The notes: a model not told the origin generated them from the sequence alone. A stretch of DNA of 64,000 nucleotides from Flavobacterium luteum (GCF_008806775.1 NZ_WAEM01000002.1:434001-498000), one strand, 5' to 3'; shown: positions 1 through 8,691, counted from the first letter of the stretch. Numbers and translations are program-made.

Positions 1-140
1 AGGTTATTTTTCTTTATCCTTGGGCAATCAATTTTAAAGAATTAGGAATGGAAGGAATGGTTAAAATGGTTTTATTTATGGCTTTGCTTTTAGTTGGTTT
101 TTTCTATATCATCAAAAAGAAAGCATTAGAGTGGGAGTAA
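1..140 (+). CDS. nuoA: NADH-quinone oxidoreductase subunit A, 3' end only
   Basis: This is the C-terminal 45 residues of the small membrane subunit NuoA (ND3) of respiratory complex I; the start lies before the window. The reading frame that begins at base 3 ends with TAA at 138-140. It shows the FLYPWA segment typical of NuoA, a short LGMEGM stretch, one hydrophobic membrane helix and a lysine-rich cytoplasmic end (IIKKKALEWE). NuoA sits beside the quinone channel with NuoH and NuoJ. The position directly before nuoB confirms the assignment. Confidence 0.92.
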   Translation, partial: VIFLYPWAINFKELGMEGMVKMVLFMALLLVGFFYIIKKKALEWE

Positions 141-169
141 AAAAATATGATTTAATAGAAATGGTTTGG

Positions 170-205
170 TTTTAGGATTAAATCCTAAATCTAAATCCTA
201 AATCT
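170..205. repeat. AATCCTAAATCT tandem and inverted repeat
   Basis: TTTAGGATT and AATCCTAAA form 9-bp inverted arms around one base (171-189). AATCCTAAATCT occurs twice (181-192 and 194-205). The same words return around the inserted gene at 12060-12428, so this is a dispersed intergenic repeat of the genome. It lies in the nuoA-nuoB gap and no function can be read from it. Confidence 0.7.
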
Positions 206-215
206 AAAATTAAAT

Positions 216-764
216 ATGAGTGATTCAAATATAAATATGGTAGCGCCACCTGAAGGAGTTGTTGGAGAAGGTTTTTTTGCAACAAAACTAAACGATGTAG
301 TAGGATTAGCTAGAGCCAATTCACTTTGGCCATTGCCTTTTGCTACTTCCTGTTGTGGAATTGAATTTATGGCAACAATGGCGTCACATTATGATTTAGC
401 TCGTTTTGGTTCTGAAAGAGTAAGTTTTTCGCCTCGTCAAGCAGATATGCTAATGGTAATGGGAACTATTTCTAAAAAAATGGGGCCTATTTTACGTCAA
501 GTATACGAGCAAATGGCTGAACCTCGTTGGGTAATTGCCGTTGGAGCTTGTGCTTCTTCAGGAGGAATTTTTGACACTTATTCTGTATTACAAGGTATTG
601 ATAAAGTAATTCCTGTAGATGTATATGTGCCAGGTTGCCCGCCAAGACCAGAACAAATTGTAGACGGTGTAATGAAATTGCAGGAATTAGTTAGGACAGA
701 ATCTGTTCGAAGAAGAAGTTCTCCTGAGTATCAAGAATTATTGGCCTCATATAACATCAAATAA
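216..764 (+). CDS. nuoB: NADH-quinone oxidoreductase subunit B
   Basis: NuoB is the complex I subunit that holds the terminal [4Fe-4S] cluster N2, which passes electrons to quinone. The 182-aa protein has the expected ligands: the adjacent pair Cys46-Cys47 in SCCGIEF, Cys112 in GACASSGG, and Cys141 in VPGCPPRPE. Length is normal for the family. It lies 76 bases after nuoA, with only repeat sequence between, and 4 bases before nuoC, so nuoBCD are translated as a tight block. It works at the cytoplasmic face of the inner membrane with NuoC and NuoD. Confidence 0.97.
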   Translation: MSDSNINMVAPPEGVVGEGFFATKLNDVVGLARANSLWPLPFATSCCGIEFMATMASHYDLARFGSERVSFSPRQADMLMVMGTISKKMGPILRQVYEQMAEPRWVIAVGACASSGGIFDTYSVLQGIDKVIPVDVYVPGCPPRPEQIVDGVMKLQELVRTESVRRRSSPEYQELLASYNIK

Positions 765-768
765 CGAA

Positions 769-1287
769 ATGGCTTTAGAAAATTCAGACATTCAAAATAA
801 ATTAACCGAAACATTTGGCGAAAATGTTTTCAATTTTCAACAAGAAAAAGATATTTTTTCTTTTGAAATAAAATCGGATAAAAACACAGCAGTAATTTTA
901 TTCCTCAAAAACGATCCAACTTTACAATTTCATTTTTTAACTGATTTGTGCGGCTTACATTATCCCGATAATGATGAAAATCATCAATTTGCGGTAGTAT
1001 ACCATTTACACAATTGGTACGAAAACAAACGCATCAAGATTAAAGCTTATCTTAACGAAACTCCTTCAATAAAAACAATTTCAAATATTTTCCTAAGCTC
1101 CAATTGGATGGAACGGGAAACTTGGGATTTTTATGGAATCGATTTTATAGGACATCCACAGTTGAAACGTATTTTAAATATGGATGAAATGATTTCTTTT
1201 CCAATGCGAAAAGAATTTCCAATGGAAGATTCAGGAAGGACAGATAAAGATGATCGTTTCTTTGGAAGAACAACAACAAATTTATAA
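769..1287 (+). CDS. nuoC: NADH-quinone oxidoreductase subunit C (30 kDa)
   Basis: NuoC is a peripheral-arm subunit of complex I that packs against NuoD and carries no cofactor. The family signature ERETWDFYGIDFIGHPQLKR is near residue 115, followed by the DEMISFPMRKEFP stretch. At 172 aa it is a stand-alone NuoC, not the fused NuoCD of enterobacteria. The protein ends with a Ser/Thr/Arg-rich tail. It follows nuoB by 4 bases and precedes nuoD by 17. Confidence 0.95.
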   Translation: MALENSDIQNKLTETFGENVFNFQQEKDIFSFEIKSDKNTAVILFLKNDPTLQFHFLTDLCGLHYPDNDENHQFAVVYHLHNWYENKRIKIKAYLNETPSIKTISNIFLSSNWMERETWDFYGIDFIGHPQLKRILNMDEMISFPMRKEFPMEDSGRTDKDDRFFGRTTTNL

Positions 1288-1304
1288 TTTTTCACATTCT
1301 ATAA

Positions 1305-2543
1305 ATGTCAGAACTATTATTACCACCAGAGCATCGATATGCTAAAATTATAAAAGAAAAACTAAACGATGACGGTAGCGAGCTTTCCATTCTGAATTTA
1401 GGGCCTACTCATCCGGCAACGCATGGTATTTTTCAAAATATTTTGTTGATGGATGGCGAACGAATTCTTGAAGCCGAACCAACTATTGGTTACATTCATC
1501 GTGCGTTTGAAAAAATTGCTGAGAATCGTCCGTTTTACCAAATTACACCACTCACAGACAGAATGAACTATTGCTCCTCTCCTATTAATAATATGGGTTG
1601 GTGGATGACTTTAGAAAAATTACTAGACATTGAGGTTCCTAAAAGAGCACAATATCTTAGAGTTATTGTAATGGAGTTAGCAAGAATAACCGATCATTTA
1701 ATTTGTAATTCTATACTTGGTGTAGATACTGGTGCTTACACAGGTTTTCTTTATGTTTTTCAATTTAGAGAAAAAGTGTACGAAATCTACGAAGAAATTT
1801 GTGGCGCTCGTTTAACTACAAATATGGGAAGAATTGGTGGTTTCGAAAGAGACTGGTCGCCGAAAGCATTTGAATTATTGAATACGTTTCTAGAAGAATT
1901 TCCAATGGCTTGGAAAGAATTTGAAAATCTTTTTGAAAGAAACAGAATTTTTATTGATAGAACTGTAAATGTTGGACCAATTACTGCCGAAAAAGCAATG
2001 GCCTACGGATTCACTGGTCCAAATTTACGTGCAGCAGGAGTTGATTATGACGTAAGGGTAGCACAACCTTATTCTTCTTATGAAGATTTTGATTTTATTG
2101 TTCCTGTAGGAAAATCAGGCGATACTTATGACCGTTTTTGTGTTCGAAATGCCGAAGTTTGGGAATCAATTAGTATCATCAAACAAGCATTAGCAAAAAT
2201 GCCAGAAGGAAATGAATATCATGCTAATGTTCCTGATTACTACCTTCCTCCTAAAGAAGATGTGTATCATAATATGGAATCATTGATTTATCATTTCAAA
2301 ATTGTAATGGGAGAGGTTCCTATTCCTGTAGCAGAGATTTATCATCCTGTTGAAGGAGGAAATGGCGAAGTAGGATTTTATTTGGTTACGGACGGAAGTC
2401 GAACTCCTTACAGATTGCATTTCCGAAGACCTTGCTTTATTTATTATCAAGCTTATCCAGAAATGATAAAAGGCGCATTATTATCTGATGCGATAGTAAT
2501 TTTGTCAAGTTTAAATGTTATTGCTGGAGAATTAGACGCATAA
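1305..2543 (+). CDS. nuoD: NADH-quinone oxidoreductase subunit D (49 kDa)
   Basis: NuoD forms much of the quinone-binding pocket of complex I and descends from the large subunit of [NiFe] hydrogenases. The 412-aa protein shows GPTHPATHG near residue 35, the YIHRAFEK segment, DRMNYCSS, and the C-terminal SLNVIAGELDA end with the conserved terminal Asp. The usual family length and the unbroken motifs indicate a working gene. It is followed by a 106-base repeat-containing gap, the largest break in the first half of the operon apart from the inserted genes. Confidence 0.97.
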   Translation: MSELLLPPEHRYAKIIKEKLNDDGSELSILNLGPTHPATHGIFQNILLMDGERILEAEPTIGYIHRAFEKIAENRPFYQITPLTDRMNYCSSPINNMGWWMTLEKLLDIEVPKRAQYLRVIVMELARITDHLICNSILGVDTGAYTGFLYVFQFREKVYEIYEEICGARLTTNMGRIGGFERDWSPKAFELLNTFLEEFPMAWKEFENLFERNRIFIDRTVNVGPITAEKAMAYGFTGPNLRAAGVDYDVRVAQPYSSYEDFDFIVPVGKSGDTYDRFCVRNAEVWESISIIKQALAKMPEGNEYHANVPDYYLPPKEDVYHNMESLIYHFKIVMGEVPIPVAEIYHPVEGGNGEVGFYLVTDGSRTPYRLHFRRPCFIYYQAYPEMIKGALLSDAIVILSSLNVIAGELDA

Positions 2544-2548
2544 AATAA

Positions 2549-2639
2549 TTAAAAATTGAGAATTAAAAATTAAAAAATTTGATTCCTAAAAATAAATCTT
2601 TGTGAACTTTGTGACTTCGTTGTGTACTTAGTGGTTAAA
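2549..2639. repeat. Intergenic AT repeats plus degenerate CTTTGTG array
   Basis: The nuoD-nuoE gap begins with repeated AATTAAAAATT words (about 2549-2578). It continues with a tandem array of a degenerate 7-9 base unit (2598-2639): CTTTGTGAA, CTTTGTGA, CTTCGTTGTG, then CTTAGTGG and TTAAA. From memory, similar CTTTGCG/CTTTGTG arrays are common between genes in Flavobacteria. There is no open frame and no clear promoter box, so nuoE is probably reached by read-through. Confidence 0.6.
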
Positions 2640-2649
2640 AGAAATTAAA

Positions 2650-3180
2650 ATGGAAAAAACGCATTACAAACAAGAAATAAATATAACCGAAACATTGATG
2701 AGTCGTATCAATGAATTGATTAGTCATTATCCTGATGATAAAATAAAATCGGCATTATTGCCTGTTTTACATGAAGTTCAAGATGCCCATGACAATTGGC
2801 TGAGTATCGAATTGCAAGATAAAGTTGCCGAAATACTTAAATTAAAGCCTATCGAAGTGTATGAAGTGGTAACTTTCTACACCATGTATAATCAACGTCC
2901 TATAGGAAAATACATGTTCGAATTTTGTCAAACTTCTCCTTGTTGTTTAAACGGTGTGGAAGATTTGATGGATTATACTTGTAATAAATTAGGCGTACAA
3001 GTAGGAGAACCAACATCTGACGGCCTATTTGAAGTTCGTGGAGTAGAGTGTTTAGGGGCTTGTGGGTATGCTCCGATGATGCAATTAGGAGATTTCTACA
3101 AAGAACATTTGAATAAAGAAAAAGTAGATCAACTAATAGCTGATTGTAAAGACAATAAAATAGTTTTACACGATAAATAA
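2650..3180 (+). CDS. nuoE: NADH-quinone oxidoreductase subunit E (24 kDa)
   Basis: NuoE belongs to the NADH-oxidising module of complex I and holds the [2Fe-2S] cluster N1a. The thioredoxin-like C-terminal half carries the four ligands as C-x4-C (Cys93 and Cys98, in FCQTSPCC) and C-x3-C (Cys134 and Cys138, in ECLGACGYAP). The 176-aa length is normal. The stop codon is one base from the start of nuoF, so translation of the two is probably coupled. Presence of nuoE, F and G shows this is a complete NADH-type complex, not the shorter 11-subunit form. Confidence 0.97.
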   Translation: MEKTHYKQEINITETLMSRINELISHYPDDKIKSALLPVLHEVQDAHDNWLSIELQDKVAEILKLKPIEVYEVVTFYTMYNQRPIGKYMFEFCQTSPCCLNGVEDLMDYTCNKLGVQVGEPTSDGLFEVRGVECLGACGYAPMMQLGDFYKEHLNKEKVDQLIADCKDNKIVLHDK

Positions 3181-3181
3181 T

Positions 3182-4549
3182 ATGTCACAAAAAATATTAT
3201 TAGACAAAATAAACGTTCCCGGAATTAAAACCTACGAAGTGTATCGCAAAGAAGGTGGTTATGCTTCTGTAGAAAAAGCCATAAAAAAAATGACTCCCGA
3301 TGAAGTAGTCGAAGAAGTAAAAACTTCTGGATTACGAGGTCGTGGTGGGGCTGGTTTTCCAGCGGGAATGAAATGGAGTTTCATTGATAAAAAATCTGGT
3401 AAACCAAGACATTTGGTTTGCAATGCTGATGAATCAGAACCAGGAACTTTTAAAGATCGTTATTTGATGGAATTTATTCCTCACTTATTGATTGAAGGAA
3501 TGATAACATCTAGTTATGCTTTAGGTGCAAATCTATCCTATATCTACATTCGTGGAGAGTACATGTGGATTTACAAAATTTTAGAACGTGCCATTGCCGA
3601 AGCTAAAGCGGCAGGTTTCTTAGGAAAAAATATTTTAGGTTCAGGTTACGATTTAGATTTGTACGTTCAAATTGGTGGCGGTGCCTACATCTGTGGTGAA
3701 GAAACCGCATTGATTGAATCTTTGGAAGGAAAACGTGGAAATCCTCGTATAAAACCCCCATTTCCAGCAGTTTCAGGACTTTGGTCAAATCCAACAGTCG
3801 TAAATAATGTAGAAACTATTGCCGCTGTGCCATGGATTGTGAATAATTCTGGCGCCGATTATGCAAAAATAGGAATTGGGCGTTCTACTGGAACTAAATT
3901 AATTTCGGCTTCAGGACATATCAAAAACCAAGGCGTTTACGAAATTGAATTGGGATTAAGTGTTTATGAGTTTATGAATTCTGATGAGTATTGTGGCGGG
4001 ATGAGTTCTGACAGACCTTTAAAAGCTTTTGTGCCAGGAGGAAGTTCTGTTCCAGTTTTACCAGCACATTTAATATACAAAACTGCAGCAGGAGAAGAAC
4101 GATTAATGTCTTACGAAAGTTTATCTGATGGAGGATTCGCAACAGGTTCTATGTTAGGATCTGGAGGATTTATAGTTTATAACGATACTTCCTGCATCGT
4201 TCGTAACACTTGGAATTTCTCTCGTTTTTATCATCATGAAAGTTGTGGTCAATGTTCACCTTGTCGTGAAGGAACAGGTTGGATGGAAAAAGTATTGCAC
4301 CGAATAGAAAACGGTCACGGTCGTGAAGAAGATATTGATTTGCTTTTAAGTATTCAAAGCAAAATAGAAGGAAACACTATTTGTCCGTTGGGTGATGCTG
4401 CAGCATGGCCAGTGGCAGCAGCGATTCGTCATTTTAGAGAGGAATTTGAGTACCACATCCGTTTCCCAGAAAAAATAAAAAATAGAGACCATTTTGTTGC
4501 CGAACCTTTTGAAAAAGTGAAGCATTTAGTTTCTAAAGTAACAGTTTAA
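3182..4549 (+). CDS. nuoF: NADH-quinone oxidoreductase subunit F (51 kDa)
   Basis: NuoF binds NADH and FMN and carries cluster N3; it is the entry point for electrons into complex I. The glycine-rich nucleotide site GRGGAGFPAGMKW lies near residue 55, CNADESEPGTFKDR near 80, and GGGAYICGEETALIESLEGK near 165-185. The [4Fe-4S] ligands are Cys355, Cys358 and Cys361 (SCGQCSPCREG) with a fourth Cys near 401 in NTICPLGD. The 455-aa length fits the family. The gene begins two bases after nuoE ends and lies 18 bases before nuoG. Confidence 0.97.
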   Translation: MSQKILLDKINVPGIKTYEVYRKEGGYASVEKAIKKMTPDEVVEEVKTSGLRGRGGAGFPAGMKWSFIDKKSGKPRHLVCNADESEPGTFKDRYLMEFIPHLLIEGMITSSYALGANLSYIYIRGEYMWIYKILERAIAEAKAAGFLGKNILGSGYDLDLYVQIGGGAYICGEETALIESLEGKRGNPRIKPPFPAVSGLWSNPTVVNNVETIAAVPWIVNNSGADYAKIGIGRSTGTKLISASGHIKNQGVYEIELGLSVYEFMNSDEYCGGMSSDRPLKAFVPGGSSVPVLPAHLIYKTAAGEERLMSYESLSDGGFATGSMLGSGGFIVYNDTSCIVRNTWNFSRFYHHESCGQCSPCREGTGWMEKVLHRIENGHGREEDIDLLLSIQSKIEGNTICPLGDAAAWPVAAAIRHFREEFEYHIRFPEKIKNRDHFVAEPFEKVKHLVSKVTV

Positions 4550-4567
4550 AGACAAGAATTTACTATA

Positions 4568-5617
4568 ATGAAAGTAACAATAGACGGTCACAGTATAGAA
4601 GTAGAACCAGGAACAACAATCCTACAAGCTGCACGCATGATTGGCGGAGAAGTAGTTCCGCCAGCGATGTGTTATTATTCAAAACTAAAAGGAAGCGGCG
4701 GAAAATGCCGTTGTTGTTTGGTTGAAGTAGCAAAAGGAAGTGAAGCAGACCCAAGACCAATGCCAAAATTAATGGCATCTTGCGTAACGGGTTGTATGGA
4801 CGGAATGGAAGTGAACAGTAAATCATCGCCTAGAGTACAAGAAGCAAGAAAATCAGTAACCGAATTTTTGCTAATTAACCACCCTTTAGATTGTCCGGTT
4901 TGTGACCAGGCTGGAGAATGTGATTTGCAAAATTTAAGTTTCGAACACGGAAAATCGGAAACTCGTTTTATAGAAGAAAAAAGAACGTTCGAACCAGAAG
5001 ATATTGGTCCAAATATTCAACTACACATGAATCGTTGTATTTTGTGTTACCGTTGTGTAATGGTTGCCGATCAATTGACGGACAATCGGGTTCACGGTGT
5101 TATGGACAGAGGAGATCATTCTAATATTTCAACCTGCATTTCTAAAGCGATAGATAATGAGTTCTCTGGAAACATGATTGATGTTTGTCCTGTGGGTGCA
5201 TTGACTGACAAAACTTTCCGATTCAAATCGAGAGTTTGGTTTAACAAACCCTATAATGCACACCGAGATTGCGACAAATGTTGCGGAAAAACTACGGTAT
5301 GGATGTTTGGTGACGAAATACAAAGAGTTACTGGAAGAAAAGACGAATACCACGAAGTGGAAGAATTTATTTGTAACGGATGCCGTTTTGACCACAAAGA
5401 AATTAATGATTGGGTAATTGAAGGACCAAGAAAATTCGAAAAAGATTCTGTTATTAACCAAAATAATTATACTCGAAAATTAGATAAGGTAGAAATAGCT
5501 ACCGAAAAAAATATTTTAATGGGTAGAGATATTGATCGTAAAAAAATTAGTATGCCCGCTATTGCTTTGACCGAAGAGGACATTATTAACCAACAAAGTC
5601 TAAGCGATAATGAATAG
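4568..5617 (+). CDS. nuoG: NADH-quinone oxidoreductase subunit G, short Bacteroidota form
   Basis: NuoG carries several iron-sulfur clusters on the electron path from NuoF. This copy has only 349 aa against roughly 700-900 in many bacteria. It keeps the N-terminal [2Fe-2S] ferredoxin domain (Cys35, Cys47, Cys50, Cys72), the His-ligated cluster (NHPLDCPVCDQAGECD: His105, Cys109, Cys112, Cys118) and the C-x2-C-x2-C cluster (CILCYRC, Cys157-163, with Cys207 in DVCPVG). A further Cys group (RDCDKCC and ICNGC) marks the start of the molybdopterin-like domain, after which the protein ends. From family knowledge this short form is usual in Flavobacteria, so I do not read it as a broken gene. It overlaps nuoH by 8 bases. 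Confidence 0.92.
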   Translation: MKVTIDGHSIEVEPGTTILQAARMIGGEVVPPAMCYYSKLKGSGGKCRCCLVEVAKGSEADPRPMPKLMASCVTGCMDGMEVNSKSSPRVQEARKSVTEFLLINHPLDCPVCDQAGECDLQNLSFEHGKSETRFIEEKRTFEPEDIGPNIQLHMNRCILCYRCVMVADQLTDNRVHGVMDRGDHSNISTCISKAIDNEFSGNMIDVCPVGALTDKTFRFKSRVWFNKPYNAHRDCDKCCGKTTVWMFGDEIQRVTGRKDEYHEVEEFICNGCRFDHKEINDWVIEGPRKFEKDSVINQNNYTRKLDKVEIATEKNILMGRDIDRKKISMPAIALTEEDIINQQSLSDNE

Positions 5618-6662
5618 TACACTTATTATAGACAAAAGCGTTATTGTTTTAATAGTTTTTGGTGTTACCATGCTAATGGCTATGTATTCTACATGGGCAG
5701 AACGCAAAGTTGCTGCTTGGCTCCAAGACCGAATAGGGCCTAATAGAGCAGGTCCTTTAGGTTTATTACAACCTCTTGCAGATGGAATGAAATTATTTGC
5801 TAAAGAGGAATTTGAACCTAACACTCCAAATAGATTTTTATTTTTTGTTGGTCCTGCAATTGCTATGAGTACCGCATTAATGACAAGTGCTGTTATTCCA
5901 TGGGGCGATAAGTTTCACTTATTTGGTAGAGATATTATTTTACAAGCAGCTGATATTGATGTCGCTTTATTGTATATTTTCGGAGTACTTTCGGTTGGGG
6001 TTTACGGAATAATGATTGGTGGTTGGGCATCAAACAATAAGTTTTCCTTAATAGGTGCGGTTCGTGCCGCTTCTCAAATGGTTTCTTATGAAGTTGCCAT
6101 GGGGCTTTCTATTATAGCTTTATTAATGATGACTGGTTCTTTGAGCTTGAGAGAAATTTCTGCACAACAAGCCGGAATGAATTGGAATGTATTTTATCAA
6201 CCGCTTTCTTTTTTAATATTTTTGATTTGTGCTTTTGCAGAAACGAATAGAACTCCTTTTGACTTAGCAGAATGTGAAACTGAACTTATTGGAGGCTACC
6301 ATACCGAATATTCGTCGATGAAAATGGGTTTCTATTTGTTTGCCGAGTATGCAAATATGTTTATATCATCAGCTATTTTAGCTATTTTATTCTTTGGCGG
6401 ATACAATTATCCTGGAATGAGTTGGGTTATTGAAAATTGGGGCGTAAACCTAGCCAATGTTTTAGGAATTGCGACTTTGTTTATTAAAATTTGTGGGTTT
6501 ATATTTTTCTATATGTGGGTGCGTTGGACGATTCCAAGATTTAGATACGACCAATTGATGCATTTAGGATGGAGAATATTGATTCCGCTTTCAATCATTA
6601 ATATTGTAATTACTGGAATCGTAATTTTGAGAGCAGATATTGCTGCTTATTTTGGGTTTTAG
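5610..6662 (+). CDS. nuoH: NADH-quinone oxidoreductase subunit H
   Basis: NuoH (ND1) is the membrane subunit that joins the peripheral arm to the proton-pumping arm and forms the quinone entry channel. The 350-aa protein has about eight hydrophobic helices and the hallmark motifs AERKVAAWLQDRIGPNRAG (near 30-45), SYEVAMGLS, and EFAETNRTPFDLAE-type sequence seen here as AFAETNRTPFDLAECETEL. The start overlaps the nuoG stop by 8 bases, indicating coupled translation. It is followed not by nuoI but by an unrelated ORF6N gene 9 bases later. Confidence 0.97.
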   Translation: MNSTLIIDKSVIVLIVFGVTMLMAMYSTWAERKVAAWLQDRIGPNRAGPLGLLQPLADGMKLFAKEEFEPNTPNRFLFFVGPAIAMSTALMTSAVIPWGDKFHLFGRDIILQAADIDVALLYIFGVLSVGVYGIMIGGWASNNKFSLIGAVRAASQMVSYEVAMGLSIIALLMMTGSLSLREISAQQAGMNWNVFYQPLSFLIFLICAFAETNRTPFDLAECETELIGGYHTEYSSMKMGFYLFAEYANMFISSAILAILFFGGYNYPGMSWVIENWGVNLANVLGIATLFIKICGFIFFYMWVRWTIPRFRYDQLMHLGWRILIPLSIINIVITGIVILRADIAAYFGF

Positions 6663-6671
6663 TTTTTTATC

Positions 6672-7190
6672 ATGAGTCAAATAATCATTCCTGATGAAAT
6701 AATAACAAATAAAATTTATTTTATTAGAGGTCAAAAAGTAATGTTAGATTCTGATTTAGCCGAACTTTATGATGTTGAAACGAAACAATTAAAGAGACAA
6801 GTTCGTAGAAATATGGAAAGATTTCCAGAGGATTTTATGTTTGAACTTACAAGTGTAGAGTATGAAATCTTAAGGAGCCAAATTGGCACCTCAAGTTGGG
6901 GCGGAACAAGATACCTTCCAATGGCCTTTACAGAGCAAGGTGTTGCAATGCTTTCAAGTGTAATTAATAGCATGACGGCCATTAAGGTAAATATTCAAAT
7001 TATTAGGGTTTTTACTAAAATTAGAGAAATGCTAGCCGATAATTTGAGTATAAAATTAGAAATTGAAGAGATAAAAAAGAAAATTTCTAGTCAGAGTAAA
7101 AACATCGAATTGGTATTTAGTTATCTCGACGAGTTAATTGACAAGAAAGAGAATACAATTGAAAGAACAAAGATTGGTTATAAAAAATAA
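6672..7190 (+). CDS. ORF6N domain protein inserted in the nuo operon
   Basis: The 172-aa protein matches the ORF6N domain, a putative DNA-binding domain known from phages and from scattered single genes in Bacteroidota. The N-terminal pattern is IYFIRGQKVMLDSDLAELY, then KQLKRQVRRNMERFPEDFMFEL, then the core ending near RYLPMAFTEQGVAMLSSV. After residue 120 comes a predicted coiled coil (EIEEIKKKISSQSKN). It has no known role in complex I. It starts 9 bases after nuoH and so would be transcribed with the operon. The downstream gap carries a structured element (7210-7289). Most likely a mobile or selfish passenger gene; the domain call is firm, the function unknown. Confidence 0.82.
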   Translation: MSQIIIPDEIITNKIYFIRGQKVMLDSDLAELYDVETKQLKRQVRRNMERFPEDFMFELTSVEYEILRSQIGTSSWGGTRYLPMAFTEQGVAMLSSVINSMTAIKVNIQIIRVFTKIREMLADNLSIKLEIEEIKKKISSQSKNIELVFSYLDELIDKKENTIERTKIGYKK

Positions 7191-7209
7191 AAGATATTAA
7201 ATACGAATT

Positions 7210-7289
7210 ACCCTAGCCCTGATAGCAGTGAAAATCCTTTTGTGCCGGTGTTCGGCATAAAAGATTAAAACGAATAGCAGGAGTAGCTT
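7210..7289 (+). ncRNA. Structured RNA-like element in the nuo operon (possible Flavo-1 type)
   Basis: The 115-base gap before nuoI holds a strong nested hairpin. CCTG (7218-7221) can pair with CAGG (7278-7281). An inner stem pairs ATC and TTTT (7234-7236, 7238-7241) with AAAA and GAT (7259-7265), capped by GTGCCG (7242-7247) against CGGCAT (7253-7258) around a 5-base loop. The single-stranded words CTAGCCCTGATAGCAG and GAATAGCAGGAG resemble, from memory, a family of elements frequent in flavobacterial intergenic regions, possibly the Rfam Flavo-1 motif. That match was not tested. It may be a mobile repeat or a cis-acting RNA. Confidence 0.55.
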
Positions 7290-7305
7290 CAAAAAAATAA
7301 AGAAA

Positions 7306-7851
7306 ATGTCAATAGAAACTATATCATTATCGGGTAGAAAAAAAGTGGTCTCAAATAAAGAGATGACTTTTTTAGAACGCTTGTATCTTGTTGCAATCAT
7401 TAAGGGTTTATGGATTACCATAAAACATTTATTTACTAGAAAAGTAACCATACAGTATCCTGAGCAAGTTAGAACCATGAGTCCTGTTTATCGCGGTCAA
7501 CACATGTTGAAACGTGATGAACAAGGTCGTGAAAACTGTACAGCTTGTGGTTTATGCGCTTTGTCTTGTCCCGCAGAAGCCATAACCATGACTGCTGCTG
7601 AACGTAAAGCAGATGAAAAACATTTGTACAGAGAAGAAAAATATGCTTCTATATATGAAATTAATATGCTACGATGTATTTTTTGTGGATTATGCGAAGA
7701 AGCTTGCCCAAAAGACGCCGTTTATTTAACGACTTCGAAAGTATTGGTGCCTTCAAGTTATGAAAGAGAAGATTTTATTTTCGGCAAAGATAAATTAGTC
7801 ATGCCATTAGAAATGGCACTAAAAAACACTCAACTTAAAAACGCTAATTAA
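7306..7851 (+). CDS. nuoI: NADH-quinone oxidoreductase subunit I
   Basis: NuoI is an 8Fe ferredoxin-type subunit that holds clusters N6a and N6b and hands electrons to NuoB. Two C-x2-C-x2-C-x3-CP motifs are present: CTACGLCALSCP near residue 79 and CIFCGLCEEACP near 125. The 181-aa protein has an N-terminal amphipathic region that would lie on the membrane. Its stop overlaps the nuoJ start by one base (TAATG), so the two are coupled. It is separated from nuoH by the inserted ORF6N gene and the hairpin element. Confidence 0.96.
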   Translation: MSIETISLSGRKKVVSNKEMTFLERLYLVAIIKGLWITIKHLFTRKVTIQYPEQVRTMSPVYRGQHMLKRDEQGRENCTACGLCALSCPAEAITMTAAERKADEKHLYREEKYASIYEINMLRCIFCGLCEEACPKDAVYLTTSKVLVPSSYEREDFIFGKDKLVMPLEMALKNTQLKNAN

Positions 7852-8363
7852 TGTCTATTGTACTTATATTATTTTGTGTATTATCCGCGGTAACTTTAGC
7901 TACGGCCTTTCTTACAATTTTTAGTAAAAACCCGATTCATAGCGCTATTTATTTGGTGATTTGCTTTTTCTCTATTGCAGGACATTATTTGTTGATGAAC
8001 TCGCAGTTTCTAGCAATTGTTCATGTTATTGTATATTCTGGAGCTATTATGATTTTGTTTTTATTTACCATAATGTTGATGAATTTGAATAAAGAAAATG
8101 AAGTTCATAAACCTAGAATTACTCGTTTAGGGGCTATTGTTTCATTTTGCTTAATATGTTTTGTGCTTATACTCATTTTTATAAATTCAAATCCAATAGT
8201 TGGAGAATATATAACTACCGGCGAAGATTTTCAATCTATTAAAGTTCTCGGAAAAGTATTATTGAATGAATATATGGTTCCTTTTGAATATGCATCGATA
8301 TTGCTTTTAGTTGCCATGATTGGAACTGTTTTATTGTCTAAAAAAGAAAAACTAGAAAAATAG
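7851..8363 (+). CDS. nuoJ: NADH-quinone oxidoreductase subunit J
   Basis: NuoJ (ND6) is a five-helix membrane subunit in the hinge region of complex I. The 170-aa sequence is strongly hydrophobic, with the family pattern [20 protein letters not shown] followed by [23 protein letters not shown] in the second and third helices. A hydrophilic stretch follows near residue 80 and the last helix ends with [15 protein letters not shown]. It overlaps nuoI by one base and is one base from nuoK. Confidence 0.96.
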   Translation: MSIVLILFCVLSAVTLATAFLTIFSKNPIHSAIYLVICFFSIAGHYLLMNSQFLAIVHVIVYSGAIMILFLFTIMLMNLNKENEVHKPRITRLGAIVSFCLICFVLILIFINSNPIVGEYITTGEDFQSIKVLGKVLLNEYMVPFEYASILLLVAMIGTVLLSKKEKLEK

Positions 8364-8364
8364 T

Positions 8365-8685
8365 ATGAACAATATTTTAAACCAAATTGGTATAGAAAAT
8401 TATATTTTCCTTTGCGTAATACTTTTTTGTATTGGCGTTTTTGGAGTATTATACAGACGAAATGCCATTATTGTCTTTATGTCAATTGAAATCATGTTAA
8501 ATGCCGTAAACTTATTGTTTGTAGCATTTTCAACCTACCATCAAGATGCACAAGGTCAAATTTTTGTGTTCTTTTCGATGGCAGTTGCTGCAGCAGAAGT
8601 AGCCGTTGGTTTGGCAATTTTAGTCTCAATATTTAGAAATTCAGGCACAATTGATGTGGCTAATTTAAAAAACTTAAAAGGATAA
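8365..8685 (+). CDS. nuoK: NADH-quinone oxidoreductase subunit K
   Basis: NuoK (ND4L) is a three-helix membrane subunit with conserved glutamates for proton transfer. The 106-aa protein shows [20 protein letters not shown], then [15 protein letters not shown] with the first key Glu, then [15 protein letters not shown] with the second. Length and helix layout match the family. It begins one base after nuoJ and ends 6 bases before nuoL. Confidence 0.96.
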   Translation: MNNILNQIGIENYIFLCVILFCIGVFGVLYRRNAIIVFMSIEIMLNAVNLLFVAFSTYHQDAQGQIFVFFSMAVAAAEVAVGLAILVSIFRNSGTIDVANLKNLKG

Positions 8686-8691
8686 TTTTCA

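Noticed and set aside
170..205. Telomere-like TTTAGG repeats
   Set aside because: The words are short, dispersed and placed between operon genes, so they are intergenic repeats, not a chromosome end.
4568..5617. Short nuoG as a truncated pseudogene
   Set aside because: The frame overlaps nuoH cleanly, all N-terminal cluster ligands are present, and the short form is usual in the phylum.
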